64,000 bases of DNA from contig CM076847.1 in the NCBI GenBank assembly GCA_039519185.1, forward strand, positions 23,185,251 through 23,249,250, given 5' to 3'. The notes below the pieces were generated by a model. That model was not told the DNA's origin, made no database searches, and was given only the letters and a program-made list of their open reading frames with translations. The translations under genes were made by a program, and so were the position numbers. Below are positions 12,646-24,192 of the stretch, piece after piece. Positions within the stretch are counted from its first letter, which is position 1; every line of letters begins with the position of its first letter. This stretch comes from Astragalus membranaceus. Taxonomy: Eukaryota > Streptophyta > Magnoliopsida > Fabales > Fabaceae.

Positions 12646-12648
12646 TTA

Positions 12649-13124
12649 GAGAACTACCGACAATTTCAAAGGCGACGATGTCAAAATACAATATTTGTAA
12701 AATGTACTTTCTACATTATTTAATATTTTTTACTAGATTGACCCATTATAATAAAATTTTGTAAATTTATTTAATATATTATACATTTTTATATATGATG
12801 TTATAGTATTATGTTGGATGTTTTTTAGAGTAAATTATTAAAATTATTAAATACCATGGCTTTGGAAGCTTAAGTATAATAAAATGAAGTCATCACAAAA
12901 AATCAAAGAGAAATAAAAGAAGCTTTCTCTCATATAGGCTTTGGCTTTGTTTGGATTGTTTTGTTATAACTTATCTACTACTATTATTTTTTTGATCAAA
13001 CTTATCTACTAGTATAAGAATTTTGAAATATATTAGCAAAACTTATAGGAATAACTTATGACATGTGTATAAGTTATTCTCAGCTTATTTTATAAGTAAT
13101 ATCTCATTAAATAAATATAAATAT
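12649..13124. other. Spacer, no gene seen
   Basis: A+T-rich. Contains a TTTGTTTGGATTG word at 12948 that may be the end of another decayed MITE, but no partner was found. Confidence 0.35.
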
Positions 13125-13508
13125 AAGAAACATGTTATTTAGTCCCTATAAAAATAAAATTTTGTTTTCATCCTAATAAATATATGTTTTATCCAATTTA
13201 GACCCCATAATATAAAATTTTGTTTTTCTTCACTGCAAAAATACGTTTCATCCAGTTTGGTCTTTGTAGTTTATAAAATATTTGATTTTAGTCCCTCTAA
13301 TATGAGCGGCATAAAGGTTTAAAATTAAATATTTTTCATATTATAGAGACTAAATTATATTTACAAGAACGGAAAAACAAAATTTTATTTTTAAGGCAAC
13401 TAAACTGAATGAAATATATATTTGCAAGGCCGAAAAACGAAAATTTATTTTTACAGGGACTAATCTAGAAAACACATATTTGTAAGAGCTAAATATATAT
13501 TTAAACCA
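13125..13508. mobile_element. Foldback MITE with arms of about 170 bp
   Basis: The left arm 13139-13310 (tttagtccctataaaaat, aaaattttgttttt, and so on) is complementary to the right arm 13325-13505, so the whole unit can form one long imperfect hairpin. Repeated TTAGTCCCT words are typical of widespread legume and dicot foldback elements (family recollection). No target duplication was fixed. Confidence 0.55.
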
Positions 13509-14459
13509 AGAATTCTTTTAGTCGACAACAATTTTCTTAATGAGTTTAAGCTTTAATCATACAGCACATGTTATCTTTCAAGTTAAAATGAGTAGAATTT
13601 TTTTTTTCAAGTTAAAATGAGTAGAACTTGATACCATATGCATAATTTGAGGAATTTATTTGCACGATATCTATTCTCAGAATTTGTGGGAGAAAACCCA
13701 AATAAGTGATTATTTCAACAATCACAATACAGAAAGAAGTTGCAGAAAAAATACATACCACTTATCAGAAAAAGAAAAGTTCTTGTGAAGATTCCAAAGC
13801 CAACACAAACTGATAGCTCTTAATTCTTCACATCTTCCACAGCACAGCGCAGCTCAGCGCAGAGAGATACTGATCCTGAGACACATATATGATGTATCTA
13901 TAGATAGAGAGAGATGTGAATGTGAAATAGCAGAGAGAGAGATAACAGAGAGCACTTGGAGAAACCTTTTTTCTTCTGTTATGCTCTCCACGCTGGAATA
14001 ACAAACAACACTAGCTGCTAAAGAAAATGGAACACTTGTTGAGGGTTGACAAAGGCAAATAGAAAGGGAATTCATTAAATATTAATAAAAACAAAAATGC
14101 TTTTTTCGCAAGATGACACTTGTGAACCGTACTGCCACACTAGGTGCTTTATATTGTGGGTTTGTATGTTTAGTGGGTTCCACTTAGGGGTGGACATGGA
14201 TACATTTCGACCCAACCCAACTCACAGTCCAATCAAACTCAACCCACGAAATTTGTGTTGGTTCGAGTGATTGGATTGAGTTTGTTTTAAAATGGAAAAA
14301 ACAAATTTATAGTTGTTCCCAACTAGACCGACCGGTATACACATATGCTTGGCTACAGAAGGATCTCCGAACATAACTGACTGATCAACTACAAAATATC
14401 TCATCTCTACCTCGCTCAATATGGAATGGAGGCGCAATCAGAGGAAAATATCTCTTATT
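13509..14459. other. Spacer before the first gypsy fragment
   Basis: No supported gene. A GA-rich stretch (13850-13960) could be read as a minus-strand leader, but no ORF with a known domain follows. Confidence 0.35.
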
Positions 14460-14670
14460 CTCCTCCTGCATGTCTGTAACGGTCAACTCGACCATCAATT
14501 GTATTCATTACCATTTATGAGCCCTGTAATATAAATATATGTCTTCTGAGGCCAATAAATGGATCGGAACCCAACATTCTCACTCACATACAAACATTCT
14601 CTCTTTACTCGTGTTCGGTCTTTTTCCTCCAAGGGAAACCAATCGTAACATTGACGCCCACCGTGGGGCC
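14460..14670 (+). mobile_element. Ty3/gypsy element A: LTR 3' part and primer-binding site
   Basis: The sequence ends CGTAACA at 14650 and is followed by TTGACGCCCACCGTGGGGCC, a primer-binding-site-like segment shared in outline with three other gypsy units here (TTGGTGACCACAGTGGGA, TTGGCGACCACAGTGGGA, TTGGCGACAACAGTGGGA). A TATA-like TATAAATATA lies at 14530. The 5' end of the LTR is not resolved; no downstream LTR copy is present. Confidence 0.5.
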
Positions 14671-14731
14671 CGAGTAAAATTCTACCCCACGCACCACACA
14701 AAAGCCTACCTAAGAAATCCATTACCAAACA

Positions 14732-15085
14732 ATGGTGACAACCAGAAATGAAGGAACAGGGAATGGTGACCCTGGCAGTTCCAATGGCCAACAGCACAAC
14801 CAAGATCCGGGGATGGAGGAACTCATGGCAGCAGTCCAGCTCCTCCAAACCCAAAACGCTGACCAACAACAGCTGCAGCAGCAACTCACTGATATGAGGA
14901 GGTTTACCCAAGTGCTGGAGGCCACAAGATGCCCGTTACGAGCATTGCAGCCTTTCACGGCGGAGATCCAGGCCGTAGAAATACCGCCTAGGTTCAGGGA
15001 GCCTACCATCGGGACCTACAATGGCACCGGGGGATCCCAGAGTCATATAGACGCAGCGGTGGTGGCACTGTGCAACCCCATATGA
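14732..15085 (+). pseudogene. Ty3/gypsy gag, N-terminal fragment (element A)
   Basis: 117-codon ORF beginning MVTTRNEGTGNGDPG, 60 bp after the primer-binding site, with a Gln-rich coiled-coil-like stretch (residues 35-65) and the FTAEIQAVEIPPRFREP / YNGTGGSQSHI stretch that precedes the retrotransposon Gag domain in Tat-type elements. It stops just after this point, so the main Gag domain, protease and pol are missing. It would package retroelement RNA if complete; as it stands it is a truncated relic. Confidence 0.7.
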
Positions 15086-15857
15086 ATCTCACTAAATCAT
15101 AAAGAGCGTATTGGTTGGAAAGTGTTAGAGTGAGTGTTGCTGGGACTTCCCTAAATTAATTCTATGCAATGAATAGCCAAGGGAATCGTACATTTCCGAG
15201 TATACAACTGTCAAATAAATGAGTTCTATGTAATGGTAGATAGTGCATAATAGTATAATGAACGGTGTGGGTGATTGTCATCATGATTTCAAATTGTGGT
15301 CAGCATATCTTGTTAATTTAATAGTTATTTTCAACACAAATACAATTCTTCGATTCAAAGTCATTTACATAATATTCTTGGTATAAGTAAGTGATTGAGC
15401 AGTAGAAAAGGAGGTCTAGTATTCAAAAATTTGATACCAACACACTAACAATTATCTATAAAAAAAATCCACGAACTTAGTTAAAACCATGATGGGCAGT
15501 GAGTAGTGGAGATGATTGAGCCAGCATCGGTCAAAGAAGTGCTTTAAGCACACACACTTTAGGAATCCACATGCTTCCTCTCTACACCTTTGAACATGAC
15601 TTTAAGGAATAATTTAGGCACTGAACGTTTCTTGTCCAGTAGATTATCAAATGTGGAGAGAGAAAAGAATAAATAGGCTATATATTAGGAGAATCACGGC
15701 ATCAGTAAAAGCAGGCATTTTCGGTGCAAAACTTTGATGGGTTCATAGTACACTAAAAAGTTGTATAACCATATCAAATCAATTAATAAAAAAATCACAT
15801 AATAGTACCCCTATAGAATCAAAATATAAAAAAAAGTAATAATAAAAATCACTTTTT
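15086..15857. other. Spacer, no gene seen
   Basis: A+T-rich sequence between two gypsy relics; no domain or terminal repeat recognised. Confidence 0.4.
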
Positions 15858-16250
15858 TGACACCGCTGATCTTGAGAACCGGCCCAATCCGCATGAGAAA
15901 CGGCCCAATACAGCACTTGATCTGGCCCAGGCGCTGACTGCTACAGGAGGCGCTGAGACCAACGGCCCAGATCGGCCCAAGCTGATCCCACAGCTCAAGT
16001 TCGTCCAAGGCTAAGGGCGACCCCTTCCCGCGTCTATACAACAACACCCCCTGAAATCAGGTACACCTCATTCATTTGTACCTCCCATTGCCTTCTGATT
16101 GCTGACTTTGGCATCGGAGTGTCTGCAGGTACCAACCCCCCAACGACCTCAACCTCGGAGAGGACGACTTCAACAACTACCCTACCAACTGTTGATCCCG
16201 GATTCTCATCTCGGAGCAAGGCACTGAACATTTGGTGACCACAGTGGGAG
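15858..16250 (+). mobile_element. Ty3/gypsy element B: 5' LTR (about 373 bp) and primer-binding site
   Basis: The LTR end CACTGAACA at 16230 is followed directly by TTTGGTGACCACAGTGGGAG (16231-16250). Counting back, a plausible TG start is at 15858, giving an LTR of the same size class as the Tat-like family elsewhere in the window. The start is a guess; the end is well supported. No 3' LTR of this element was found. Confidence 0.55.
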
Positions 16251-16283
16251 CCCATCAGCTCTTCTTCTACTCTCGTCCTTTCC

Positions 16284-19200
16284 ATGGCTCCTCGAGGTCG
16301 ACCACCAACCCGAGGTCAATCTCGACCACGAAGTGTTATCGAGGCGCTGCCCCGACCCGATCAAACGCCCGAGGGACATGTTTTGACTCTCCCCACGGAG
16401 GAAGCGCGATCTGCACCGTTGCCTCCGCCTCCACCGGTCGTCGAGGCCATCCCGGTCCCGGTGAACACGGTGAACCAGCTACTGGACATCCTAGACCGCA
16501 AAAGCAGAGAAATAGCATAGTAGGAAGTGCGTTTGACTCAGATGGAGGAAGAAGTTGCTCGCGCCAAGTCTCCATCTCAACAAACTGTGGCGTCGAGACG
16601 CCATCGTTCCTCGCCTCGGTGCCAACTTGTTCTCAGACATCATGCCAACCGATCTCCACCCAGTCACGGAAGGCGAGGCCGAGGCTCCCGGACTCCGCCT
16701 GTAACGCCCCAAAAATAATTGGTTAATTATTTAATTTATTAAGGGGAATTAGTTGTGGAGAAATATTAGAAATAATAATATGGTGCTAATTAAATCAGGG
16801 AGTGGCGGCACGTAATTAATTAAATCGGGCTTACGATGTGGAGGAAGGCCCATGGCCCAAATCCACTAACCTAGGCGCTTAGGTGAAGCAAAACCTAAGG
16901 TTTTAGTGATCATTAGCGAATTTTAGAAAAAAAAAGAAGAGAGGAGAGGCGCGGCTGCCCTAGTGGTGAAGAGGAGGAGAATTTCGCTTTGCAAGGAAGA
17001 GGAGGAGGAGTGCTTGGCTACGATTTTTGGTGGCTTGATCACAAGGACTAGTGCTCTTCAATCAATTCTTGAGGTAAGGGTGGGTTTAACGGTTATAATG
17101 GGTTATGATGGTGGTTTATGGGTAGTTAGGTGTTGAGTATTTGCATGATTAAAGTGGATATGAAATTGAGTGATTGAGATGTGGATTATTGTGTGATTGA
17201 AATGCATGTTGAGTTGATGCCCTATATGTGTTTGTTGAAATGTGCAAGAGTTATGAGATGTGTGTAAGATTTGTATTGTATGCCAAATAATTGATAAAAT
17301 GTGTAATTGAAGATATGAGAGTGAATTTGAGGTGTTTGAAATAATTATTGAATGATTGAGCATATGAAATTTGGAAGAAAATTGAGTTTGAAGGACCCTA
17401 GGCATCTTAGGCGCCATTGTTGTTGTCAATCTATGCTTTGTTGCTGCTGTCTGGGCGCCTGTTGCCAATTCTGTCAATTTGCGCCTCACACGCGCCTAAG
17501 TCGCGCGCCACGCGCGAATGTCACTGGGCATTTCTGCCAATTTGCGCCTCACTTGCGCCTAAGTCGCGCTCCACGCGCGAAGTCTCGGTTTTGTCCCAAA
17601 TTTGTTTTTGACATATCTTTTGACTCGGGTGTCCGTTTTAAGTGCTTCAAAATGCGTTGGAAAGCTTATTCAGAGGCCTAACTGAATATTCTACTTTTAA
17701 GGCAAAATAAACCGTTTATTGTTGCTGTCTTGCTGTTTTTAATTGTTATGTGAGCTGTTGTTTATAAAAATAAATGTTGCTGTCTTGCTGTTTTTAATTG
17801 TTATGTGAGCTGCTGTTTATAAAAATAAATGTTGCTGTCTTGCTGTTTTTATTCAGTATATGAGCTGTTGTTTTATAAAAATAAATTTGTGCCGTTGTAC
17901 AGAAAATGAGATGCTGTTTTTATGTTATAAAATGTGCTGTTTTGTTGTTGTTTTTATAAATAAAATGCTGCTGTTTTCACAATTTAAAGTGCTGCTTCCT
18001 TAAATTAAAAGATGCTGTTTCTTGAGTTTAAAGGTGTGGTTTTCTTCAATTTGAAGATGCTGCTTTCTTAAGTTCATAGGTGCTGTTTTCTGGAATTTAC
18101 AGGTGCCGTTTTCGTAAATTTAAAGGGGCTGTTTTCCTATTTTTTTTCCTTGGTGCTGTCACTGTATTTTAAGAGGTTGCTGCCTCGATTTTATGTGCTG
18201 TTTGGTCCCTATGGACGTTGACTTAGTCCTTTATTGGCAAAGTGGTCGCGTAATTAATTGAGATTGGTGTGGTTGATGTGATGCCTTAGAGCAACTAAAT
18301 TGAGATGTGTCTGTGGTGGTGAATATTATTTGATGAGCTGAATAATTTTTGATGAGCTGAATATTTATTGATGAGCTGAAATATTTATTGGTGAGAAATT
18401 ACGAGGTAGCTGTGATGCTACAACACGAGATAGTTGTTAATGTGGTATAGTATTAGTTACGTGCTTTGTTGTGGTTATGTGACGAGGTAGCTGTGATGCT
18501 ACAACACGTGGTAATTTTTATGAAATGATTTATAACGAGATATGGTGATATGGTATTTATTAATTGAATGCTTGAGTTGGTGTAATTGGTGCATGAGTCA
18601 TGAGTCGCATTGTCATATGCATTCCTACGAGGTAGCTGTGATGCTACAACACGAGGTTTATTACGAGTTGCGCCCGTCATGGCCTTTACGAGATCGGTAC
18701 CGCATGCATATGCCCGGAGGGGTTGCATTTCATACATTCCTTCATGGTCCATGTGTACATAACTATTGTGGTTGGCGTTTTATGTCTGATAGAGATATGA
18801 ATCTTGTGTTGTTGTGTGATATGGTATATACGTGTTTGCTCTGTTGTGCCTGCTGCTTATGTACTGCTGTCATGTGCTTATTATTTCTGTTAAACTCACC
18901 CCTTCTGCTTGGAATGTTGCTCTTGTGTGGCAACGCTGCAGGTGATCGTTAGCACTCGTGGAGGATTGCTAGGTGTAGTCTCCTTCTCGTTGGGTCTGTG
19001 TCAGCTCTGATGCGTAGCACCGGGGAGGGGTTTTAGGGGTCGTTTATGTTTTATTATGTTGTTTACTGCTGGAGACTGATGTCTTAATTATTCATGGGGA
19101 TGTTTGCACGAGTTTGAGATTCCGCTGTTTAATGTTATTCTGAGATTAAGTGTTTTTGAGGATTTTAAATCATTTGTTATTTGTTTTTGGTGAGAAAAAT

Positions 19201-20350
19201 GTAGCACCCTTCTGAGGTGACTCTGATATTTGTTCATTTAATTATAAATTAGAAAGGGGGTGTTACACCGCCAACCTCCCCAAGCTCGAGTCCCAGAAGA
19301 AGCTCTTCTCTAGCATCATCATCATCCCACCGTCGTTCCCCTCATAGGGGGAAGTCCCCTCAAAGGAAGCATCATTCTCCCTGCGCTCGACTTCACCCAG
19401 AGTCGGCCCCACGAGGTCGCTCTGGACGAGCTCGGTGGAGCCCATTCATACGTGAAATTGCTGAATGTCGTATCCCGAGGTCACTTGAAAGGCCCCCATA
19501 GTTAAACAAGTATGATGGCTCGGGAGACCCGGACGAACATATTGACACGTTCGACCTCATGTTGCAGTACAAAAACGCCAGCGACGACGTCAAGTGCAAG
19601 ATTTTTCCCCTGTCTCTGAGCAAGGCAGCACTAGCATGGTTCAGAGATGTCAAACCGGCTTCAATCTCATCATGGGACCAGCTCGTACGTGTGTTCTCAG
19701 CCCAGTTCACCGCTTCCAGGCTTCAGACGAAGTCCGAGGACGTGAGAGCAATACGCCAAGGGGAGACCAAGACACTGCGAGACTACATTGAAAGGTTCAA
19801 TAAGGAAGCGGTTAACGTTCGGAACCTTGAAGACAAGATCTCAGGCTACTCTTTATGAGACACAGGCTCCGGAAAAGGAGTCTCTTCCAGGTCGACGTCG
19901 GCGTCAATCGACCTCGTAGCCTAGAAGAATTCTTGTGAAGGGCCCAGAAGTTCATCGACTACGAGGAGGATGATCTAGCAGGCCAAGTCGGCCAGAGCTC
20001 AGTCCCGGCGAAAGACCGGGAACAGAAAGATAACCGCCCAAGAAAGAATTTGGAGGAGGCCATCGTGAACCTCGCCGCAGGTTCACATAGCACACGGAGC
20101 TGAACGCTTCAGGAGCAAAAATACTGGCGAGTGTGCCAACGCCGAGTTTCGAGACGTGAAGTGGCCACCTCCGCTAGCACAAAAAGAAGGCGTGGACAAG
20201 CGAAAATACTGTCGTTACCACAGAAGCCATGGCCACGACACCAAGCAGTACAGGGCCTTGAAAGACGATATTAAAGAGATGATCTAGAAAGGGAGACTCA
20301 CTCAGTACGTTAAGAAGGACGAAGAAAGAAAACGATCTCGGTCACCTCGG
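16284..20350 (+). pseudogene. Ty3/gypsy (Tat-like) gag of element B, split by a solo LTR
   Basis: Starts MAPRGRPPTRGQSRPRS at 16284, has an early stop at 16519, an Arg/Ser/Pro-rich region to 16699, then a 2568-bp insertion, and resumes at 19268. The Gag domain follows (19470-19860: LNKYDGSGDPDEHIDTF, then KIFPLSLSKAALAWF and ISSWDQLVRVF, FTASRLQTKSE, LRDYIERFNKEA). Further stops and frameshifts follow at about 19500, 19858, 19936 and 20100. A residual C-terminal region (YCRYHRSHGHDTKQ, near 20208) corresponds to the His/Cys-containing gag tail of Tat elements. It is non-functional. Confidence 0.8.
16700..19267. mobile_element. Solo LTR (2568 bp), chromovirus/Tekay-like, inserted in gag of element B
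   Basis: Ends TGTAACGCCCC at 16700 and GGGGGTGTTACA at 19267, flanked by a perfect 5-bp duplication CCGCC (16695-16699 and 19268-19272). There is no coding region inside. Internal repeats: a duplicated block with GCGCCTAAGTCGCGC (17485 and 17558), about three copies of a ~60-bp unit containing GTTGCTGTCTTGCTG (17720-17880), and three copies of GAGGTAGCTGTGATGCTACA (18403, 18483, 18629). Size, TGTAAC ends and 5-bp duplication indicate an LTR left after unequal recombination; the Tekay assignment is by size and end sequence only. Confidence 0.8.
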
Positions 20351-20389
20351 AAGGGTAAGGCCGTGGTCAATGAAGTAACCAAGCCTTCC

Positions 20390-20990
20390 AAGGAAGAGAC
20401 TAGTGACTCACCCGAAGAAGACGAGCCTAGACAGCAGATCTCGAGCGTTGGCTATGGTAATAATGGGGGGATAATCCCTCGATGCAGGGGAGACGAAGCG
20501 ATCCATGAAGAGAAAGTGGGAAGAAATCCTGAACGTCGCCGGTAACTCGACCCCGGCGGCACCATCCAACAGGCCCTCATTGGCATTCTCTGATCAAGAC
20601 TTATTGGATAGGAAACCTAACAAGTACGTGCCTCTGATAGTCTCGGCCGTGATGGTAAACGCCGAGGTCCAAAAAAATGCTTGTAGACCAAGGGAGCTCG
20701 GCAGACATAATGTTCACAGACCTTCCCCGAAAGCTGAAAATTACTGAGACCGACCTCGCCCACTACCGACCTCTCCCGTACGAGCAAAACACAGGTCCTT
20801 GTCCTACCCTGAAAATCTCTCTACAATTGCATCATAGGGAGGCCGACCTTAGGCAGGCTGGGTGCAGTCGCATCCATTGTCCACTTAAAGACGGAGTTTT
20901 ACTCGTTGAAAAACGAAATAATCACGGTAGCTGCCGACCTGGAAGCAGCCAAAAGATGCCATTACCTCTCCATTAAATCAGAATAGAAGG
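20390..20990 (+). pseudogene. Ty3/gypsy aspartic protease region (element B), frameshifted
   Basis: The reading runs through SMKRKWEEILNVAG (20500), SFSDQDLL-like and PLIVSAVMVNAEV, then a one-base shift at about 20670 moves the catalytic stretch MLVDQGSSADIMF (20677) to another frame. LVDxGSSADI is the active-site signature of Tat-type retroelement proteases. A further shift occurs around 20840. The order gag-protease-RT matches a normal gypsy pol. Confidence 0.75.
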
Positions 20991-20999
20991 CGGAGAAAA

Positions 21000-21490
21000 A
21001 ACCACCTAAAGTAGCTAGCAGTGAGGCCGAGGTTAACCTTGCTGACATCGATGCACACTACGACCTAGGAAGTTATGAGGAAGAACGCGATGATCATCTC
21101 ACCAAGGAGCTGAAGAAGAGAATTAAGCGACCCGAGCCCGACAGGGAGTTCATCAAAGTGACGTTGGACGACGACCCAGCAAAGGTAGTACGCTCGGGGC
21201 CAACCTCCCCGAGGACGTGAAAAGGGATCTCACTAATTTCCTTTGTGAGCATGCCGATCTATTCGCGTTGTGTGCAGCAGACATGCCTGGTGTTCCACCC
21301 GAGGTCGCCTGCCACCACCTCGCGGTGAATCCCGAGGCAAAGTGGGTAGCCCAGCGAAGGCGAGTTCAGAAGGAGGAGAAGGCCGAGGCAGCCTCAAAAG
21401 TCGTCTCTGATCTGATCTCCGCAGGCTTCGTTAAGCAAGTCAAACACACAGCATGGCTCTCCAACGTCGTCCTTGTCAAGAAACTGGCAT
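21000..21490 (+). pseudogene. Ty3/gypsy reverse transcriptase, N-terminal fragment (element B)
   Basis: An open stretch at 21217-21480 contains MPGVPPEVACHHLAVNPEA, then RRRVQKEEKAEAASKVV, AGFVKQV and TAWLSNVVLVKK, the segment leading into the RT fingers. The catalytic YVDD-type palm, RNase H and integrase are absent: the sequence leaves the element at about 21490. Confidence 0.8.
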
Positions 21491-21584
21491 GCTTTTCACT
21501 TTTGTCAGCAAACTAGCATAGAAGAGGAACAATATCAAGGTGTTGGTTAAGATCTATTTGATGATGAGGTTATGCTCCCTACCT

Positions 21585-22260
21585 CCCCATTGTATCAAGA
21601 AGCGGGGCGAGGCCAGAAGTTACTGAGGAGAAAATTGCTCAGTACTTCTCTAACCTTAACGTTCCTCAGACGGTCTCATCCCCCATTACAGATCACCTGG
21701 AGAGAGTACAAGTGGCCCTTGCTGGGGAAATTCCCACCCAGGTGTCCTCCCCCATTAAGAAGGAAGAGATCTATGGCCGAATCCAGAACATTAATGAAAT
21801 GATAACTTGGCTACAAAAGGAGCTGGAAACTATCAGGCCTCAACATGAGGAAATCACCCTAAAGCTCAACGTTTTTACTCTGAAGCGTGGAAAACTATTC
21901 CTCCAATGTTCCGCCCTTTATCGAGAAATAAAAAACGTTAGACCCCGACAAATGGACTTCGATTATGACTTGCAGAAAAGCTAGTAGGAAATGATACAAG
22001 CCAACAAATATTGGGGTGAACTGCGCAATCTTTTGGAGCAAGCCTCTAGGCCAACCGTAGTGGAGGTTGGGGTATCTTCTACTCACCATTCAGATGTCGT
22101 ACATGTGGCTGAAGATCAACCTCCCCAACAAATACCTCGAACACCAGAGGTGACCGTTTCAGCAGACCTGCTTGGCTTAGACAGCGAAGGGATCAGCACA
22201 ACTAGTGAAGCTGGATTGTGCAATAGATGCCAGTCTAGAGTGAAGCGCCACATTGGTTGA
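21585..22260 (+). pseudogene. Unrecognised coiled-coil ORF, possibly an antisense ORF of a Tat element
   Basis: An open frame runs from about 21600 (RPEVTEEKIAQYFSN) through KKEEIYGRIQNINEMI and a helical Glu/Lys/Leu-rich stretch to DFDYDLQKS (stop near 21984). A second frame segment 21991-22260 (MIQANKYWGELRNLLEQ onward) probably continues it after one stop. The helical pattern is coiled-coil-like. It lies tail-to-tail with an integrase fragment on the other strand (22320-22541), the arrangement known for antisense ORFs of Tat-lineage retrotransposons. I do not recognise a domain, so the assignment is positional inference. Confidence 0.45.
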
Positions 22261-22319
22261 GGAACATAGTGAAGAGGCTACTCCGATAGAGAAAGATGCA
22301 ACTACAATGGAGGAAAAGG

Positions 22320-22541
22320 TAATAAATTTTGCATACCCTCCCAAATAGTAGGGTAATAAATTTTGAGATACTTGCCATTGATGTTCCTGCTTAACTCTTC
22401 TTCTTGCTTGTTTATGAATTTGTATGCACCTCCACTAAACACTTTACTAACTATAAATGGCCCTTCCCAATTTGGTGACCACTCTCCAAACTTGGGGTCT
22501 TTAATCCCAATCAGAAGAATAATTTTCCATACTAGGTCGCC
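22320..22541 (-). pseudogene. Ty3/gypsy integrase, C-terminal fragment
   Basis: The minus strand reads without a stop through GDLVWKIILLIG, KDPKFGEWSPNWEGPFIV, SGGAYKF and NINGKYLKIYYPTIWE. The GDLVW, WEGPF and NGKYLKxYYP words are the characteristic end of integrase in Tat-type gypsy elements. Only about 70 codons remain; the catalytic core is missing. Confidence 0.8.
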
Positions 22542-22629
22542 TTACTACCTCAGAGGTACATATCTTCCTAAAGCGCTTCTTGTTTATTATTTGTTATAAG
22601 TTATTAATTTAGTTTACGATTATTTTGTA

Positions 22630-23940
22630 GCTTTTTCCTACTCGGGATAGTCTTGTACGTTGGGCTAGAGATATCGAGAAAGCCAAAAGAGTCATTGTTA
22701 TTATTATTCGATCCGAGTCCACGAAGAATGGTAAAGGGAAGAAGAATAAGATCGTTTTGGGTTGCGAAAGACATGGGAGATATACTGCAGTAGATGTTGC
22801 GTGTTCTACTAGACACAAGACCTCAAAAAACTGTGGTTGTCCTTTTAGATTGAAAGCTAAACCACTCAATCCTCCTAATTTTGATTGAAAGGTTAAAGTT
22901 ATGTGTGGAAGTCACAATCATGAGCCTCATAAGACTTGGCTTGGAGCAGCAATCTTTGGTAAGTTTAACAAGGAGGAGCGGTCAGTTGTTGAGGATCATT
23001 TGTTGTTGGGAGTGAAAGCACAAAAAAGTCTAGAGGCAATAAAGAGGAGATTTTCCAACAACTTGAGTAAGATCTCTCAGCTGTATAGAACTCGCAGCAA
23101 ACTTCGATCGGGCGGGAGAGGTAGTAGGACTGAGATGCAGGAGCTTATGAGACTGATCGAGTCTGAGCATTACTTGTGTTGGACCAGACGGTTTGAAGGA
23201 ACTGATATTGTTGAGGAGATCATGTGGACACACCCTGAGAGTATGAAGTTATTGAGGATGTTTCCTAGTGTCTTGATTATGGACTGCACCTTCAAGACCA
23301 ACAAATATGCATTGCCTCTCCTGGAGATTGTTGGTGTCACTTGCACTAAGTTGACATTTTCAGTAGCATTCGCTTACTTGTCTCATGAGTGATATGGTGA
23401 CTACAGATGGGCGTTGCAGAGCCTAAGAGATTTGATGGTGGTAGATATCCCAATTCCTCAGATTATCCTCACTAACTGTGAGGAGGCATTGATGACTGCT
23501 ATCAAGATTGTGTTTCCTGAAACAGTTAATTTGCTTTGTCGGTATCACATTAACAACAATGTCAATGCTAAGATTAAGAAGGCGGTAAAGGGAGATAGAG
23601 TGAAACAAGTGATGAGACTTTGGCATGCAATAGTTGACTCTACCTCTGAGGAGGAGTTTTATGAGATGTTGCATGATTTTGAAGCTTCATGTGCTGATAT
23701 ACCCCAGATTGTCAATTATGTGAACAAGTATTGGTTGTATCCTCACAGGGAAAGATTTGTTGGACCGTGGACTGATAAAGTCAGACACTATGGGAATACC
23801 ACGACTAATAGGTACATTAATTTTTTTCTTATGTCTTTTAATTTTATTTCGAGTCAATTTTTTTCTTATGTGTTTTAATTTGTTACATATAGGGTTGAGT
23901 CAGCCCATTGGTCATTGAAAAGGTCACTGGGTTCCATTGG
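22630..23940 (+). pseudogene. MULE transposase with FAR1/WRKY-GCM1-type zinc finger, degenerate
   Basis: After an acceptor-like TTTTGTAG at 22629 the frame encodes a zinc-binding domain (LGCERHGRY, CGCPFRLKA, GSHNHEPH, about 22755-22925), a linker, then the MULE transposase core: PSVLIMDCTFKTNKY (23267) carries the first catalytic Asp; the second position reads IILTNCEEALMTAI (23460), where the usual Asp is Asn; WSLKRSLG follows a GT/AG intron (23812-23892). In-frame stops at about 22886 and 23390 break the protein, and it ends shortly after VESAHWSLKRSLG. It would have cut and joined Mutator-type DNA ends; the stops and the missing Asp make it inactive. Terminal inverted repeats were not found. 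Confidence 0.85.
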
Positions 23941-24142
23941 TCATTGAGTCGGCCCAGTTGATTACATAAACATTACCTGATTGTATTATATTATATTTTA
24001 TTCCACGAGTTTATTATTTGACGGTCTAGATTTTGCCGACACTTTTTAATGATCTTGATCTTGCCGACACTTTCAACGGTCTAGATTTTGCCAACCACTT
24101 TTCATCAACGGTGGAAATCCGCTTTAGGGTTTCAGATTTTCC

Positions 24143-24151
24143 CTATAAATA
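24143..24151 (+). promoter_or_regulatory. TATA box (CTATAAATA)
   Basis: It lies 42 bp before the ATG at 24193 and is followed by a C/A-rich leader (tttcacttctttcacacacaac split over two words), a normal plant core-promoter arrangement for the ORF split by the solo LTR. Confidence 0.6.
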
Positions 24152-24192
24152 GACCCATTAGGTTTCACTTCTTTCACACACAACACAAGCAA

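Noticed and set aside
14495..15009. Minus-strand ORFs over element A
   Set aside because: Shadows of the gag frame; Cys/Leu-rich content comes from the reverse of Gln-rich codons.
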